Made by a program: the position numbers and the translations under genes. A DNA stretch of 64,000 bases from Streptomyces sp. NBC_00510. Its GTDB lineage: Bacteria > Actinomycetota > Actinomycetes > Streptomycetales > Streptomycetaceae. The notes beneath the pieces were generated by a model. That model ran no database searches and was not told the origin of the DNA. It worked only from the letters and a program-made list of their open reading frames with translations. Where the stretch lies: NCBI GenBank assembly GCA_036013505.1, contig CP107851.1, forward strand, positions 4,411,501 through 4,475,500. Direction: 5' to 3'. Shown piece by piece: positions 1 through 10,213 of this stretch (its first letter is position 1; the number at the start of each line of letters is the position of its first letter).

Positions 1-30
1 CTCTCTGTTTCCGCTAGCTACGGAACCGGC

Positions 31-414
31 TCAGAAACCGAGCCCGGCTTCGCGGGCGGCGTCGGCAAGGGCGGCGATGCGCCCGGCGTACCGGTTGCCA
101 CCACGGTCGAACACGACGGTCTCGACACCGGCCGCCTTGGCGCGCTCGGCGACCAGCTGGCCGACCTTCTTGGCCTGCTCGGTCTTGTCACCCTCGACGC
201 CTCGGATGGAGGTGTCCAGGTGCGACGCCGAGGCCACGGTGTGGCCCTTGAGGTCGTCGATGACCTGCGCCGTGATACCGCGGTTGGAGCGGGTCACGAC
301 CAGGCGCGGGCGCGCCTCGGTGCCCGAGATCCGCTTGCGGACGCGGATGTGGCGGCGCTTCTTGGCGGCGCCCTTGTAAGCATCGCCCTTGGCGATCTTC
401 ACACCGTATGCCAT
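31..414 (-). CDS. rplR: 50S ribosomal protein L18
   Basis: L18 (127 aa) binds 5S rRNA in the central protuberance of the large subunit. The basic N-terminus (residues 18-29, rich in K/R) and the C-terminal [11 protein letters not shown] block are the family hallmarks, and the length is normal. It is the last complete gene of the S10/spc cluster in the window and starts 3 bp downstream of the rplF stop, so it is co-transcribed with rplF. The 30 bases to its left hold no complete gene; rpsE would be expected next, outside the window. Confidence 0.98.
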   Translation of the reverse strand: MAYGVKIAKGDAYKGAAKKRRHIRVRKRISGTEARPRLVVTRSNRGITAQVIDDLKGHTVASASHLDTSIRGVEGDKTEQAKKVGQLVAERAKAAGVETVVFDRGGNRYAGRIAALADAAREAGLGF

Positions 415-417
415 GGC

Positions 418-957
418 TTACTTACCAGCCTTTCCGACCTTGCGGCGGATGACTTCGCCCTCGTACTTGACGCCCTTGGCCTTGTACGGGTCGGGCTTCC
501 GCAGCTTGCGGATGTTCGCGGCGACCTCGCCGACCTTCTGCTTGTCGATGCCCTCGACCGAGAACTTGGTGGGGTTCTCGACCTTGAAGGAGATGCCCTC
601 GGGGGCCTCGACGACGATCGGGTGGCTGTAGCCCAGGGCGAACTCCAGGTTGGAGCCCTTCGCCTGGACGCGGTAGCCGACACCGCTGATCTCGAGCTTC
701 TTCACGTAGCCCACGGTCACGCCGGTGATCATGTTCGCCACCAGCGTGCGCGACAGGCCGTGCAGGGCCTTGTTCAGACGCTCGTCGTTCGGACGCGACA
801 CCTGCAGGGTGCCGTCCTCGCCCTTGACGATCTCGATCGGCGCGGCAACGGTGTGGGTCAGGGAACCCTTGGGGCCCTTCACCGAGACCGTCCGGCCATC
901 GATGGTGACGTCCACGCCGGCGGGAACCGGGATGGGCAGCCGTCCAATACGCGACAT
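418..957 (-). CDS. rplF: 50S ribosomal protein L6
   Basis: L6 (179 aa) binds 23S rRNA near the sarcin-ricin loop and the L7/L12 stalk base. The N-terminal [15 protein letters not shown] and the C-terminal [14 protein letters not shown] block are characteristic of bacterial L6, and the two tandem L6 folds account for the full length. It lies 21 bp downstream of rpsH and 3 bp upstream of rplR in the same transcription unit. Confidence 0.98.
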   Translation of the reverse strand: MSRIGRLPIPVPAGVDVTIDGRTVSVKGPKGSLTHTVAAPIEIVKGEDGTLQVSRPNDERLNKALHGLSRTLVANMITGVTVGYVKKLEISGVGYRVQAKGSNLEFALGYSHPIVVEAPEGISFKVENPTKFSVEGIDKQKVGEVAANIRKLRKPDPYKAKGVKYEGEVIRRKVGKAGK

Positions 958-978
958 GGCTATACCTCCGTTTCCCGA

Positions 979-1377
979 CTACCAGACGTAGGCGAGGACT
1001 TCCCCACCCACGCCCTTCTTGTTTGCCTGCTTGTCGGTGAGGAGCCCGTGGGAGGTGGAGATGATCGCCACGCCCAGGCCGCCGAGCACCTTCGGCAGGT
1101 TGGTGGACTTTGCGTAGACCCGCAGACCGGGCTTGCTGATGCGCTTGATGCCGGCGATCGAGCGCTCGCGGTTCGGACCGAACTTCAGCTCGAGAACGAG
1201 GTTCTTGCCGACCTCGGCGTCCTCGACCTTCCAGCCGGTGATGTAACCCTCCTGCTGGAGGATCTCCGCGATGTGCGACTTGATCTTGCTGAACGGCATG
1301 GTGACCTCGTCGTGGTACGCGGAGTTCGCGTTCCGCAGACGCGTCAGCATGTCTGCGATCGGGTCAGTCATGGTCAT
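979..1377 (-). CDS. rpsH: 30S ribosomal protein S8
   Basis: S8 (132 aa) is a primary 16S rRNA-binding protein of the 30S platform. [18 protein letters not shown] at the start and the [20 protein letters not shown] block near the end are family signatures. The ATG chosen gives the usual bacterial length. Unlike most junctions in this cluster it is separated from the upstream gene rpsN by 196 bp. Confidence 0.98.
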   Translation of the reverse strand: MTMTDPIADMLTRLRNANSAYHDEVTMPFSKIKSHIAEILQQEGYITGWKVEDAEVGKNLVLELKFGPNRERSIAGIKRISKPGLRVYAKSTNLPKVLGGLGVAIISTSHGLLTDKQANKKGVGGEVLAYVW

Positions 1378-1573
1378 GTGATGGCCTTAGGCCTCTCTCG
1401 CCGGGGTTTCCTATATGCGCCATCCCTCTCCCCCATCAGACTGGGGACGGGTGCGGCGCGGGGACCTACGGCGTAGTAAGACGGTCATGGGCGGCGGGCG
1501 CCCAACCCTTCTACCTTACGGTATGCAGGGCTGGGCTCCCGCCACTCATCTGCTTACCGAGAGCCCCTGGTGG
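1378..1573. other. Long intergenic gap inside the spc cluster
   Basis: This 196-bp interval between rpsN and rpsH is much longer than the other spc junctions (mostly overlaps or under 25 bp). I see no credible ORF with ribosomal-type composition on either strand. It may hold a promoter or an mRNA structure controlling rpsH and the genes after it, but I cannot name a motif. Confidence 0.5.
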
Positions 1574-1759
1574 TTACCAGGAGCTCTTGGTCACGCCCGG
1601 CAGCTCACCGCGGTGCGCCATCTCACGAAGGCACACGCGGCACAGGCCGAACTTGCGGTACACGGAGTGCGGACGGCCACAACGCTGGCAGCGCGTGTAG
1701 GAACGCACGCCGAACTTGGGCTTGCGGGCGGCCTTCGCGATAAGAGCCTTCTTCGCCAC
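1574..1759 (-). CDS. rpsN: 30S ribosomal protein S14, zinc-binding (type Z)
   Basis: This is the short 61-aa S14 that helps assemble the 30S head. Four cysteines form a zinc ribbon: C24-x2-C27 and C40-x2-C43. It is therefore the zinc-containing C+ form, as opposed to the longer zinc-independent form that many streptomycetes also carry under Zur control elsewhere. It starts 3 bp after rplE, as in other actinobacterial spc operons. Confidence 0.98.
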   Translation of the reverse strand: MAKKALIAKAARKPKFGVRSYTRCQRCGRPHSVYRKFGLCRVCLREMAHRGELPGVTKSSW

Positions 1760-1762
1760 GGC

Positions 1763-2320
1763 TCACGCCTCCTTGAACGGGAAGCCGAGGTGACGGAGGA
1801 GCGCGCGGCCCTCAGCGTCGTTGGTCGCCGTGGTCACCACGGTGATGTCCATACCCCGGGTGCGGTCGATCTTGTCCTGGTCGATCTCGTGGAACATGAC
1901 CTGCTCCGTGAGACCGAAGGTGTAGTTGCCTCGGCCGTCGAACTGCTTCGGCGACAGACCGCGGAAGTCGCGGATGCGCGGGAGCGCGAGCGACAGCAGC
2001 CGGTCCAGGAACTCCCACATGCGGTCACCGCGGAGGGTGACGTGGGCGCCGATGGGCTGACCCTCACGCAGCTTGAACTGCGCGATGGACTTCCGGGCCT
2101 TGGTGACGGCCGGCTTCTGGCCGGTGATCGTGGTGAGGTCGCGGATCGCGCCCTCGATCAGCTTGGAGTCGCGGGCGGCGTCGCCCACACCCATGTTGAC
2201 CACGATCTTGGTGAGACCGGGGATCTGCATGACGTTCTCGTACTGGAACTCGTCACGCATCTTGCCCGCGATCTCCTCGCGGTAGCGCGCCTTCAGACGA
2301 GGCGAAGTGGTGGCAGTCAT
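1763..2320 (-). CDS. rplE: 50S ribosomal protein L5
   Basis: L5 (185 aa) contacts 5S rRNA and the P-site tRNA. The motif [11 protein letters not shown] near residue 40 and the [10 protein letters not shown] block near the C-terminus are diagnostic. Its start overlaps the rplX stop by one base (2320), so translation of the two is probably coupled. Confidence 0.98.
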   Translation of the reverse strand: MTATTSPRLKARYREEIAGKMRDEFQYENVMQIPGLTKIVVNMGVGDAARDSKLIEGAIRDLTTITGQKPAVTKARKSIAQFKLREGQPIGAHVTLRGDRMWEFLDRLLSLALPRIRDFRGLSPKQFDGRGNYTFGLTEQVMFHEIDQDKIDRTRGMDITVVTTATNDAEGRALLRHLGFPFKEA

Positions 2321-2643
2321 CAGATGTCCTCACCCGTCCGCTTGGCAACGCGGATCTTGTTGCCCTCGTCGTCGAAGCGGTAGCCGACGCGGGTCACGAC
2401 CTTCTTGCCGTCCTTCTCCACGACCAGCTGGACGTTGGAGACGTGGACGGGAGCCTCCGTCGTGATGATGCCGCCGGTCTTCGAACCACGGGCGGTCTGG
2501 CCGGCCTTGGTGTGCTTTTTGACCCGGTTGACACCCTCGACCAGGACACGGTCCTCAGCCGGGTAGGCCGCGATGACCTTGCCCTGCTTGCCCTTGTCCT
2601 TACCGGTGATGACCTGGACCAGGTCGCCCTTCTTGATCTTCAT
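2320..2643 (-). CDS. rplX: 50S ribosomal protein L24
   Basis: L24 (107 aa) is an early 50S assembly initiator near the exit tunnel. An N-terminal KOW motif ([20 protein letters not shown]) is plainly visible. It lies 3 bp downstream of rplN and overlaps rplE by one base. Confidence 0.98.
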   Translation of the reverse strand: MKIKKGDLVQVITGKDKGKQGKVIAAYPAEDRVLVEGVNRVKKHTKAGQTARGSKTGGIITTEAPVHVSNVQLVVEKDGKKVVTRVGYRFDDEGNKIRVAKRTGEDI

Positions 2644-2646
2644 CGG

Positions 2647-3015
2647 TTACAGCACCTCCGGCGCGAGCGAGATGATCTTCATGAACTTCTTCTCGCGCAG
2701 CTCCCGGCCCACGGGGCCGAAGATACGGGTGCCGCGGGGGTCACCGTCGTTCTTGAGGATGACGGCCGCGTTCTCGTCGAAGCGGATGTACGAACCGTCG
2801 GGACGGCGGCGCTCCTTGACGGTGCGCACGACGACCGCCTTGACGACGTCGCCCTTCTTCACGTTGCCACCGGGGATCGCGTCCTTGACGGTGGCGACGA
2901 TGACGTCACCGATTCCTGCGTAGCGGCGACCGGAGCCACCGAGGACACGGATGCAAAGGATCTCCTTCGCGCCCGTGTTGTCGGCGACACGCAGTCGCGA
3001 CTCCTGCTGGATCAC
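2647..3015 (-). CDS. rplN: 50S ribosomal protein L14
   Basis: L14 (122 aa) sits at the subunit interface. [18 protein letters not shown] and the [12 protein letters not shown] block are standard. The start codon is GTG at 3015. In E. coli this gene begins the separate spc operon. Here too it is set apart from rpsQ by 149 bp containing two strong hairpins, whereas other S10/spc neighbours nearly touch. Confidence 0.98.
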   Translation of the reverse strand: MIQQESRLRVADNTGAKEILCIRVLGGSGRRYAGIGDVIVATVKDAIPGGNVKKGDVVKAVVVRTVKERRRPDGSYIRFDENAAVILKNDGDPRGTRIFGPVGRELREKKFMKIISLAPEVL

Positions 3016-3078
3016 GTCTATCTCCTGATCGTCTGCCGGTTCCCTCCGGGGCGGGCCCGGAGAGCCTGGCGGAACCGT

Positions 3079-3155
3079 CCTGCGGGGAACCCCCCGCAGG
3101 AATTACGTGCCGGCCGGGGCCGGACCGCGCGAACGGGTCGCGCGGCCCGGCCGGC
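3079..3155 (-). terminator. Tandem hairpins at the S10/spc junction
   Basis: Two perfect inverted repeats lie between the rpsQ stop and the rplN start. The larger pairs 3109-3118 with 3146-3155 (GCCGGCCGGG) and continues with 3125-3131/3139-3145. The smaller pairs 3079-3087 with 3092-3100 (CCTGCGGGG). No T-run follows, which is common for Streptomyces terminators. They could partly terminate the S10 transcript or stabilise a processed end. Confidence 0.55.
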
Positions 3156-3164
3156 CGAGCAGTC

Positions 3165-3449
3165 TTACTTGGCCTTCTCGAGGATCTCGACGACGCGCCA
3201 GCGCTTGCTCGCGGACAGCGGCCGGGTCTCCATGAGGAGGACACGGTCGCCGACGCCCGCGGCGTTCTGCTCGTCGTGCGCCTTGAGCTTGTTGGTACGG
3301 CGGATGACCTTGCCGTACAGGGCGTGCTTCACACGGTCCTCGACGGCGACCACGACGGTCTTGTCCATCTTGTCGCTGACCACGAGACCCTCACGGGTCT
3401 TGCGGTCACCGCGCTGCTCGCTGCTCTCAGTCACATTCTTCTCGCTCAT
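3165..3449 (-). CDS. rpsQ: 30S ribosomal protein S17
   Basis: S17 (94 aa) is a primary 16S rRNA binder with an OB fold. The [21 protein letters not shown] and [13 protein letters not shown] blocks identify it. Its start overlaps the rpmC stop by one base. It is the last gene before the hairpin pair that separates the S10 and spc halves of the cluster. Confidence 0.98.
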   Translation of the reverse strand: MSEKNVTESSEQRGDRKTREGLVVSDKMDKTVVVAVEDRVKHALYGKVIRRTNKLKAHDEQNAAGVGDRVLLMETRPLSASKRWRVVEILEKAK

Positions 3450-3673
3450 CAGGCGTTCTCCACCGTCTCGATGCCGAGCTCACGCTCACGCATGAGGGTG
3501 TAGATCCGGGCGATGTCCTTGCGGACAACCTTCAGCCGGGAGTTGTTCTCGAGCTGTCCGGTGGCCGCCTGGAAGCGGAGGTTGAACAGCTCCTCCTTGG
3601 CCTCACGCAGCTTGCCGACGAGCTCCTCGTCGCCCAGCTGACGCAGCTCGGTCGCCTTGGTACCGGCCGCCAT
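3449..3673 (-). CDS. rpmC: 50S ribosomal protein L29
   Basis: L29 (74 aa) lies near the nascent-chain exit site, next to L23. The [17 protein letters not shown] segment and the C-terminal arginine-rich helix are typical. One-base overlaps with rplP (3673) and rpsQ (3449) indicate coupled translation. Confidence 0.98.
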   Translation of the reverse strand: MAAGTKATELRQLGDEELVGKLREAKEELFNLRFQAATGQLENNSRLKVVRKDIARIYTLMRERELGIETVENA

Positions 3674-4092
3674 TACAGCTCACCTGCCTCGCGCCGGACG
3701 ATCCGGCACTTCATCGGAAGCTTGTGGGCGGCTCGGGTGAGCGCCTCACGCGCAACCTTCTCGTTCGGGAAGGACAGCTCGAACATCACCCGACCGGGCT
3801 TGACGTTCGCGACCCACCACTCCGGGGAACCCTTACCGGAACCCATGCGGGTTTCGGCCGGCTTCTTCGTGAGCGGACGGTCCGGGTAGATGTTGATCCA
3901 GACCTTGCCACCACGGCGGATGTGACGGGTGATGGCGATACGAGCGGACTCGATCTGCCGGTTCGTCACGTACGCGGGGGTGACGGCCTGGATGCCGTAC
4001 TCACCGAACGCCAGCTCGGTGCCACCCTTGGCCATGCCATCACGCTTCGGGTGGTGCTGCTTACGGTGCTTGACCCGACGGGGGATCAGCAT
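3673..4092 (-). CDS. rplP: 50S ribosomal protein L16
   Basis: L16 (139 aa) organises the A-site region of the peptidyl-transferase centre. [19 protein letters not shown] and the [14 protein letters not shown] motif are clear. It lies 5 bp after rpsC and overlaps rpmC by one base. Confidence 0.98.
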   Translation of the reverse strand: MLIPRRVKHRKQHHPKRDGMAKGGTELAFGEYGIQAVTPAYVTNRQIESARIAITRHIRRGGKVWINIYPDRPLTKKPAETRMGSGKGSPEWWVANVKPGRVMFELSFPNEKVAREALTRAAHKLPMKCRIVRREAGEL

Positions 4093-4097
4093 GGGGG

Positions 4098-4922
4098 TCA
4101 GGCCTCCGTTCCGGTGGTCTCCGCAGCCGGAGCCTCAGCGGTGGTCGCCTCGGCCTTGGGGGCCTGGGCGTCACCCTGGGGACGACGGCCACGGCCGCCG
4201 CGCTCGCCACCGCGGCGCTGCGGACGGTCGTTGCCACCGCCGCGGGCCGGGCGGTTGCCGGCGCGGGCGGCGGCGTTCTCTGCGCGGACCTCGGCGATGT
4301 TCTTGACGTCGCCCTTGTAGATCCACACCTTCACACCGATGCGGCCGAAGGTCGTACGGGCCTCGAAGAAGCCGTAGTCGACGTTGGCGCGCAGCGTGTG
4401 CAGCGGAACGCGGCCCTCGCGGTAGAACTCCGAGCGGGACATCTCGGCGCCGCCGAGACGGCCACCGCACTGGATCTTGATGCCCTTGGCGCCGGCCTTC
4501 ATCGTGCTCTGCATGCTCTTGCGCATGGCACGACGGAAGGAGACGCGGGAGGACAGCTGCTCGGCGACGGCCTGGGCCACCAGCTGAGCGTCCGTCTCCG
4601 GGTTCTTGACCTCGAGGATGTTCAGCTGGACCTGCTTGCCGGTCAGCTTCTCCAGGTCGCCGCGGATGCGGTCGGCCTCCGCGCCGCGACGGCCGATGAC
4701 GATGCCCGGCCGGGCGGTGTGGATGTCGACGCGGACGCGGTCGCGGGTGCGCTCGATCTCCACCTTGGAGATGCCGGCCCGCTCCATGCCCTGCGTCATC
4801 ATCCGGCGGATGGCGACGTCTTCCTTGACGTAGTCCTTGTACAGCTTGTCGGCGTACCACCGGGACTTGAAGTCCGTGGTGATGCCGAGCCGGAACCCGT
4901 GCGGGTTAACCTTCTGGCCCAT
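4098..4922 (-). CDS. rpsC: 30S ribosomal protein S3
   Basis: S3 (274 aa) lies at the mRNA entry channel. It contains the KH domain ([17 protein letters not shown], about residues 78-95) and the conserved S3 C-domain. From about residue 218 it has a low-complexity tail, first rich in R/G, then in A/E/T. That makes it longer than E. coli S3 (about 233 aa); such tails occur in actinobacterial S3. Its start overlaps the rplV stop by one base. Confidence 0.98.
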   Translation of the reverse strand: MGQKVNPHGFRLGITTDFKSRWYADKLYKDYVKEDVAIRRMMTQGMERAGISKVEIERTRDRVRVDIHTARPGIVIGRRGAEADRIRGDLEKLTGKQVQLNILEVKNPETDAQLVAQAVAEQLSSRVSFRRAMRKSMQSTMKAGAKGIKIQCGGRLGGAEMSRSEFYREGRVPLHTLRANVDYGFFEARTTFGRIGVKVWIYKGDVKNIAEVRAENAAARAGNRPARGGGNDRPQRRGGERGGRGRRPQGDAQAPKAEATTAEAPAAETTGTEA

Positions 4923-5269
4923 TACCGGGTTCCTTCCTTGCTGCTGACGACCACGGTGATGTGGCTGGTCCGCTTGCGGATCCGGTAGGCACGACCCTGG
5001 GCACGCGGACGGAACCGCTTCAGGGTCGGGCCCTCGTCGACGTACGCCTCGCTGATGTACAGCGACTCGGCGTCGGTGTGGTCGTAGTTGTGCGCGGCGT
5101 TGGCAATGGCGCTGTCGAGCACCTTGCCCACCGGCACGCTCGCGGCCTGCGGGGCGAAACGCAGGACCGCCTGAGCCTCCGTGGCGCTCATGCCACGGAT
5201 GAGGTCCACCACGCGGCGGGCCTTCATGGGCGTGACGCGGATGTACCGCGCCTGGGCCCTGGCTTCCAT
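4922..5269 (-). CDS. rplV: 50S ribosomal protein L22
   Basis: L22 (115 aa from this start) lines the exit tunnel; its beta-hairpin ([17 protein letters not shown]) is the region altered in macrolide-resistant mutants and looks normal here. The ATG at 5269 ([12 protein letters not shown]) has a GAAGG ribosome-binding site and gives the usual family length. An in-frame ATG 24 bp upstream (5293) is an alternative adding MTDTEGTT. Confidence 0.97.
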   Translation of the reverse strand: MEARAQARYIRVTPMKARRVVDLIRGMSATEAQAVLRFAPQAASVPVGKVLDSAIANAAHNYDHTDAESLYISEAYVDEGPTLKRFRPRAQGRAYRIRKRTSHITVVVSSKEGTR

Positions 5270-5312
5270 GGTTGTCCCTTCGGTGTCTGTCATGGTCTTC
5301 GCTCTCCGCAGA

Positions 5313-5594
5313 TCAGCGACGACGCGACTTGCGGTCGTCCTTCTCGTGGCCGCGGAAGGTGCGGGTCGGCGCGAACTCGCCGAGCTTGTGGCCGACCATC
5401 GACTCGGTGACAAACACCGGGACGTGCTTACGGCCGTCGTGCACCGCGATCGTGTGGCCCAGCATCGCCGGGATGATCATCGAGCGGCGGGACCAGGTCT
5501 TGATGACGTTGTGGGTACCGGCCTCGTTCTGAACGTCCACCTTCTTGATCAGGTGGTCGTCGACGAAGGGCCCCTTCTTGAGACTGCGCGGCAT
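5313..5594 (-). CDS. rpsS: 30S ribosomal protein S19
   Basis: S19 (93 aa) forms part of the 30S head and the intersubunit bridge. [15 protein letters not shown] and [16 protein letters not shown] are diagnostic. It follows rplB by 12 bp. Confidence 0.98.
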   Translation of the reverse strand: MPRSLKKGPFVDDHLIKKVDVQNEAGTHNVIKTWSRRSMIIPAMLGHTIAVHDGRKHVPVFVTESMVGHKLGEFAPTRTFRGHEKDDRKSRRR

Positions 5595-5606
5595 CTAAAC
5601 CCGCTC

Positions 5607-6443
<837 letters not shown>

Positions 6444-6490
6444 TTCTCAGTCCTCGGAAGATTCCGGACTTCTGAACGTTCCGGTCCCCG

Positions 6491-6817
6491 TTAGGAGACC
6501 GGGCCGCCGAAGATGTCGATGCGGTCGCCCTCAGCGAGGGTCACGATGGCGCGCTTGGTGTCCTTGCGCTTGCCGAAACCGGTCTTGGTGCGCTTGCGCT
6601 TGCCCTGACGGTTGATCGTGTTGACCCCGGTGACCTTGACCTGGAAGACCGCCTCGACGGCCTGCTTGATCTGGGTCTTGTTGGCACGCGGGTCGACGAC
6701 GAACGTGTACTTGTTCTCGTCCAGCAGCGCGTAGCTCTTCTCGGAGACCACCGGCTTGACCAGGATGTCACGGTGGTCCGTGAAGGTCCGGCTGGTGATC
6801 GCGGTCTGCTCGGCCAT
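6491..6817 (-). CDS. rplW: 50S ribosomal protein L23
   Basis: L23 (108 aa) sits at the tunnel exit and docks trigger factor and SRP. Recognisable blocks are [21 protein letters not shown] and [16 protein letters not shown]. Its start codon overlaps the rplD stop by one base. Confidence 0.98.
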   Translation of the reverse strand: MAEQTAITSRTFTDHRDILVKPVVSEKSYALLDENKYTFVVDPRANKTQIKQAVEAVFQVKVTGVNTINRQGKRKRTKTGFGKRKDTKRAIVTLAEGDRIDIFGGPVS

Positions 6818-7467
6818 CAGGCGTCGCTCCCTTCGGTCTCGGCGGCGCCGTTACCGATGAAGCGGTCGAAGGCGGCCTTGGTGAAGACCACGTCGTCGGA
6901 GACGAGCACGTCGTACGTGTTCAGCTGGCCGGCCTCCAGGATGTGCACCTGGGGCAGGTTGCGGGCGGACAGCCACGCGGCCTCTTCGGCGCGGTCGGCG
7001 ACGAGCAGCACGTTCTTGCGGTCGCTGATCTTGCCCAGCAGCGTCTTGGCGGCCTTCGTCGACGGGGACTCGCCCTCGATGACGCCGGTCACGACGTGGA
7101 TGCGGTTGTGACGCGCCCGGTCGGTGAGGGCACCGCGCAGGGCGGCGGCCTTCATCTTCTTCGGGGTCCGCTGCGAGTAGTCACGCGGCACGGGACCGTG
7201 CACGACGCCACCACCGGCGAACTGCGGGGCGCGGGTCGAACCCTGACGGGCGCGGCCGGTGCCCTTCTGGCGGTACGGCTTCTTGCCGCCACCGCGGACC
7301 TCGCCACGCGTCTTGACCTTGTGCGTGCCCTGACGGGCGGCGGCCAGCTGCGCCACGACGACCTGGTGGATCAGCGGGATGCTGACCTTCGCGTCGAAGA
7401 TCTCGCCCGGGAGCTCAACGGTCCCGGCCTTGTCGCCCGCGGGCGACAGAATGTCAATGGTGCTCAT
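6817..7467 (-). CDS. rplD: 50S ribosomal protein L4
   Basis: L4 (216 aa) extends a loop into the exit tunnel. The start was set at the ATG at 7467 ([15 protein letters not shown]), which matches the family N-terminus. The open frame continues upstream to 7566, but only inside the rplC coding region. The tunnel loop [19 protein letters not shown] is intact. The rplC stop is 4 bp upstream. Confidence 0.98.
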   Translation of the reverse strand: MSTIDILSPAGDKAGTVELPGEIFDAKVSIPLIHQVVVAQLAAARQGTHKVKTRGEVRGGGKKPYRQKGTGRARQGSTRAPQFAGGGVVHGPVPRDYSQRTPKKMKAAALRGALTDRARHNRIHVVTGVIEGESPSTKAAKTLLGKISDRKNVLLVADRAEEAAWLSARNLPQVHILEAGQLNTYDVLVSDDVVFTKAAFDRFIGNGAAETEGSDA

Positions 7468-7471
7468 ATCC

Positions 7472-8116
7472 TCAGGCCCCCTTGGCCGCGGTGCGGACCA
7501 GGACGAGGCCGCCGTTCGGGCCGGGAACCGCGCCCTTGATGAGCAGCAGGCCCTTCTCCGCGTCAACGGCGTGGACGGTCAGGTTCTGGGTGGTGACCCG
7601 CTCGTTGCCCATGCGGCCCGCCATGCGCAGACCCTTGAACACACGGCCCGGGGTGGCGCAGCCACCGATGGAGCCGGGAGAGCGGTGCTTGCGCTGGGTG
7701 CCGTGTCCGGCGCCGAGGCCCTTGAAGTTGTGACGCTTCATGACACCGGCGAAGCCCTTGCCCTTGCTCTTGCCGGTGACGTCCACCTTCACGCCCGCCT
7801 CGAAGACCTCCGCGGTGATCTCCTGGCCGAGGGTGTACTCGGCGGCGTCGGAGGTACGGAGCTCCACCAGGTGGCGGCGGGGGGTCACGTCGGCCTTGGC
7901 GAAGTGGCCCTTGAGGGGCTTGTTCACCTTGCGCGGGTCGATCTCGCCGAAGGCGATCTGGACCGACTCGTAACCGTCGACGTCGTTCGTACGGACCTGG
8001 GTCACGACGTTCGGGCCGGCCTTGACCACGGTCACCGGGACGACACGGTTGTTCTCGTCCCAGACCTGGGTCATGCCGAGCTTCTCGCCCAGGATGCCCT
8101 TGATCTGCTTAGCCAT
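7472..8116 (-). CDS. rplC: 50S ribosomal protein L3
   Basis: L3 (214 aa) reaches the peptidyl-transferase centre. [21 protein letters not shown] at the start and [15 protein letters not shown], the loop near the active centre, identify it. It follows rpsJ by 14 bp. Confidence 0.98.
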   Translation of the reverse strand: MAKQIKGILGEKLGMTQVWDENNRVVPVTVVKAGPNVVTQVRTNDVDGYESVQIAFGEIDPRKVNKPLKGHFAKADVTPRRHLVELRTSDAAEYTLGQEITAEVFEAGVKVDVTGKSKGKGFAGVMKRHNFKGLGAGHGTQRKHRSPGSIGGCATPGRVFKGLRMAGRMGNERVTTQNLTVHAVDAEKGLLLIKGAVPGPNGGLVLVRTAAKGA

Positions 8117-8130
8117 CTGTTCCGCGCCTC

Positions 8131-8439
8131 TCAGAGCTTGATCTCGATGTCGACGCCGGCCGGAAGGTCCAGGCGCATCAACGAGTCAACGGTCTTGGGC
8201 GTCGGGTCGAGGATGTCGATCAGGCGCTTGTGCGTGCGCATCTCGAAGTGCTCGCGCGAGTCCTTGTACTTGTGCGGCGACTTGATGACGCAGTACACGT
8301 TCTTCTCAGTGGGCAGCGGCACCGGGCCCGCGACCTGCGCACCAGTACGCGTCACCGTCTCGACGATCTTCTTCGCCGAGGAGTCGATGACCTCGTGGTC
8401 GTAGGCCTTGAGCCGGATGCGGATCTTCTGTCCCGCCAT
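8131..8439 (-). CDS. rpsJ: 30S ribosomal protein S10
   Basis: S10 (102 aa) is a 30S head protein that also acts in antitermination with Nus[20 protein letters not shown] and the [20 protein letters not shown] segment are characteristic. It is the first gene of the S10 cluster. The leader upstream carries the hairpin element shared with the str operon. Confidence 0.98.
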   Translation of the reverse strand: MAGQKIRIRLKAYDHEVIDSSAKKIVETVTRTGAQVAGPVPLPTEKNVYCVIKSPHKYKDSREHFEMRTHKRLIDILDPTPKTVDSLMRLDLPAGVDIEIKL

Positions 8440-8830
8440 GGCTACTTCGTAGTCCTGTCTGCTAGTCAGCGCTCTGGAACTCGGTGGTTCGACCGCCTTC
8501 TCCGACCCACGCGGTCGGGCGTGTCGCTTCCCTTCCCTTAAATCACCGCATGACGGAGACCCTCAGGGAGGGGATACGTGGGAGAAGACACCCACCGAGC
8601 ACCTGGTGAGCACCCCGCTGAGCTTCCCGGAAGATTCCCGTACGTCCGCCACCCCGCCTGGGGCGGAGAGTGACGACGAGTACTGTGGGACTCGCTTCCG
8701 GTCCTCCCGACGGGAGGCGCGCAGCATCGGCACTCGACCGAGCAACCCGGCTAGTCTGCCATACCGGACGCCTCGGACGCCAATCGGGGCGCAGTACCTT
8801 ACCCCCCGCCGCCGCTCCCCCAAACCCGGG
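8440..8830 (-). promoter_or_regulatory. S10 operon leader and promoter region with shared hairpin
   Basis: This 391-bp gap between rpsJ and the subtilase gene must hold the S10 promoter. At 8502-8527 lies a 26-bp element containing the hairpin CCGACC-CACGC-GGTCGG and the flank GTGTCGC. Its copy in the str leader (16804-16829) differs by one base and sits at the same distance (62-63 bp) from the first start codon. I could not assign convincing -35/-10 boxes, and saw no coding sequence in 8528-8830. Confidence 0.6.
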
Positions 8831-10012
8831 TCACAGTCCGGATGTGTACACCAGCAGCCGCGGGGTGCCGGCCGGGGCGTCGACGGGCACGCCCGGGGTG
8901 GCGCCGGCCAGCAGCCAGGAGGCGAGGAAGGACGTGGAGACGTCCCCGTACGTGTCCTTGTAGAGCGCCGCCACCCCCGTGACGTGCGGGGCGGCCATCG
9001 AGGTGCCGCTCATGCGGACCAGGCCGCCGCCCATGGCCGCGGAGGTGATCCCCGTCCCCGGGGCACTGATGTCCACGCAGCCACCCCAGTTGCTGAAGGA
9101 CGCCTTGCGGTCCGACTCGTCGATCGCGGCGACGGTGAACGCGCCGGGCGCCGCGGCCGGGGAGACCTGGCAGGCGTCCCCGTCGGAGTTGCCGGCGGCG
9201 ACGACCGGGAAGACCCCCGCGGCCGCCAGGCCCTCCACCGCGCGGTCGGCCGTCTCGCTGCGGGCGCCACCGGTCGACAGGTTGGCGACCGCGGGCTTCA
9301 CCGCGTGGGCGGCCACCCAGTTCATCCCGGCGACCACCGTGGCCACCGATCCGCGGCCGTCGCAGCCCAGCACCCGTACCGAGACCAGCTTCGTCGCCCG
9401 GGCGACCCCGGTGGTGGCACCGCCGACCGTCCCGGCGACGTGCGTGCCGTGACCGTTGCAGTCGGTGCCGTCCCGGCCGTCCCCCACCGCGTCGAATCCA
9501 GGCACCGCCCGTCCCCCGAACTCGGCGTGCCCGAAGTCGATGCCGGTGTCGATGACGTACGAGGTGACCTTGGCTCCCGTCGCCCGCACGCTGAAGGCGC
9601 CGCCGTCGTGGGCCCGGTTGCCGATCCGGGCCAGGCCCCAGGACGTCTCGGCGGCGGCCGCGGCCACCTGCGTCGCCGGCTTCGGTGCCGCGACCTCGGC
9701 GTCCTGCTCCACGGCCTCCACCCCGGGCACCGCGCGCAGCCGGGAGACCTGGCCGTCGCTCAGCCGGGCGGCGAAGCCCACCAGCGCGCTGGTGAACGTG
9801 AACATCGGCTGCGCCTCGACGCTGCGCAGCACCGAGCCCGGGTCCGTGCCCGGCCGCAGCATCACCAGGTACTGCCCGGTGATGCCGCCCTGCGCCGCCA
9901 TCCGCAGCGGGGCCCCGGGCGGCTCCGGCGTCGCGGCGGCCCCGCCGAGGGCGGGCAGGACGGCCGCCAGGACGGCGGCGACGACCACTGCCCGGCGCTG
10001 GGACAGGCGCAT
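8831..10012 (-). CDS. Secreted subtilisin-like serine protease (S8 family)
   Basis: A 393-aa exported protease. Residues 1-28 are a Sec signal peptide (basic MRLSQRRA, then a hydrophobic stretch ending AAA). About 46-110 form an I9-type propeptide that would keep the enzyme inactive until export. The catalytic domain has the full triad: D155 (VIDTGID), H191 (GHGTHVAG) and S338 (GTSMAAPH), with oxyanion Asn275 (AAGNSDGD). There is no C-terminal anchor. The ATG at 10012 was chosen because it starts the signal peptide; the open frame upstream is antisense to nothing known and lacks one. It is divergent from the PIG-L gene. Substrate is unknown. Confidence 0.93.
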   Translation of the reverse strand: MRLSQRRAVVVAAVLAAVLPALGGAAATPEPPGAPLRMAAQGGITGQYLVMLRPGTDPGSVLRSVEAQPMFTFTSALVGFAARLSDGQVSRLRAVPGVEAVEQDAEVAAPKPATQVAAAAAETSWGLARIGNRAHDGGAFSVRATGAKVTSYVIDTGIDFGHAEFGGRAVPGFDAVGDGRDGTDCNGHGTHVAGTVGGATTGVARATKLVSVRVLGCDGRGSVATVVAGMNWVAAHAVKPAVANLSTGGARSETADRAVEGLAAAGVFPVVAAGNSDGDACQVSPAAAPGAFTVAAIDESDRKASFSNWGGCVDISAPGTGITSAAMGGGLVRMSGTSMAAPHVTGVAALYKDTYGDVSTSFLASWLLAGATPGVPVDAPAGTPRLLVYTSGL

Positions 10013-10213
10013 GGCGGGCTCCTCGGGGGACTCGTACGGGTGTGCACCGAACGTCACAAGTCGTAACACCGAGTGGTCGTACGCTGCTCGCGCAGTGTGC
10101 CAATCGGGCGAGCGGGTGAGCGGGCGCCCCGATGACGTACACGCGTCGCCCGAGTGGCGCACGCCGCGGCGGGGCCCGGCAACCTCCCGGCTGGAACGGC
10201 CCTCTAACGTGGC

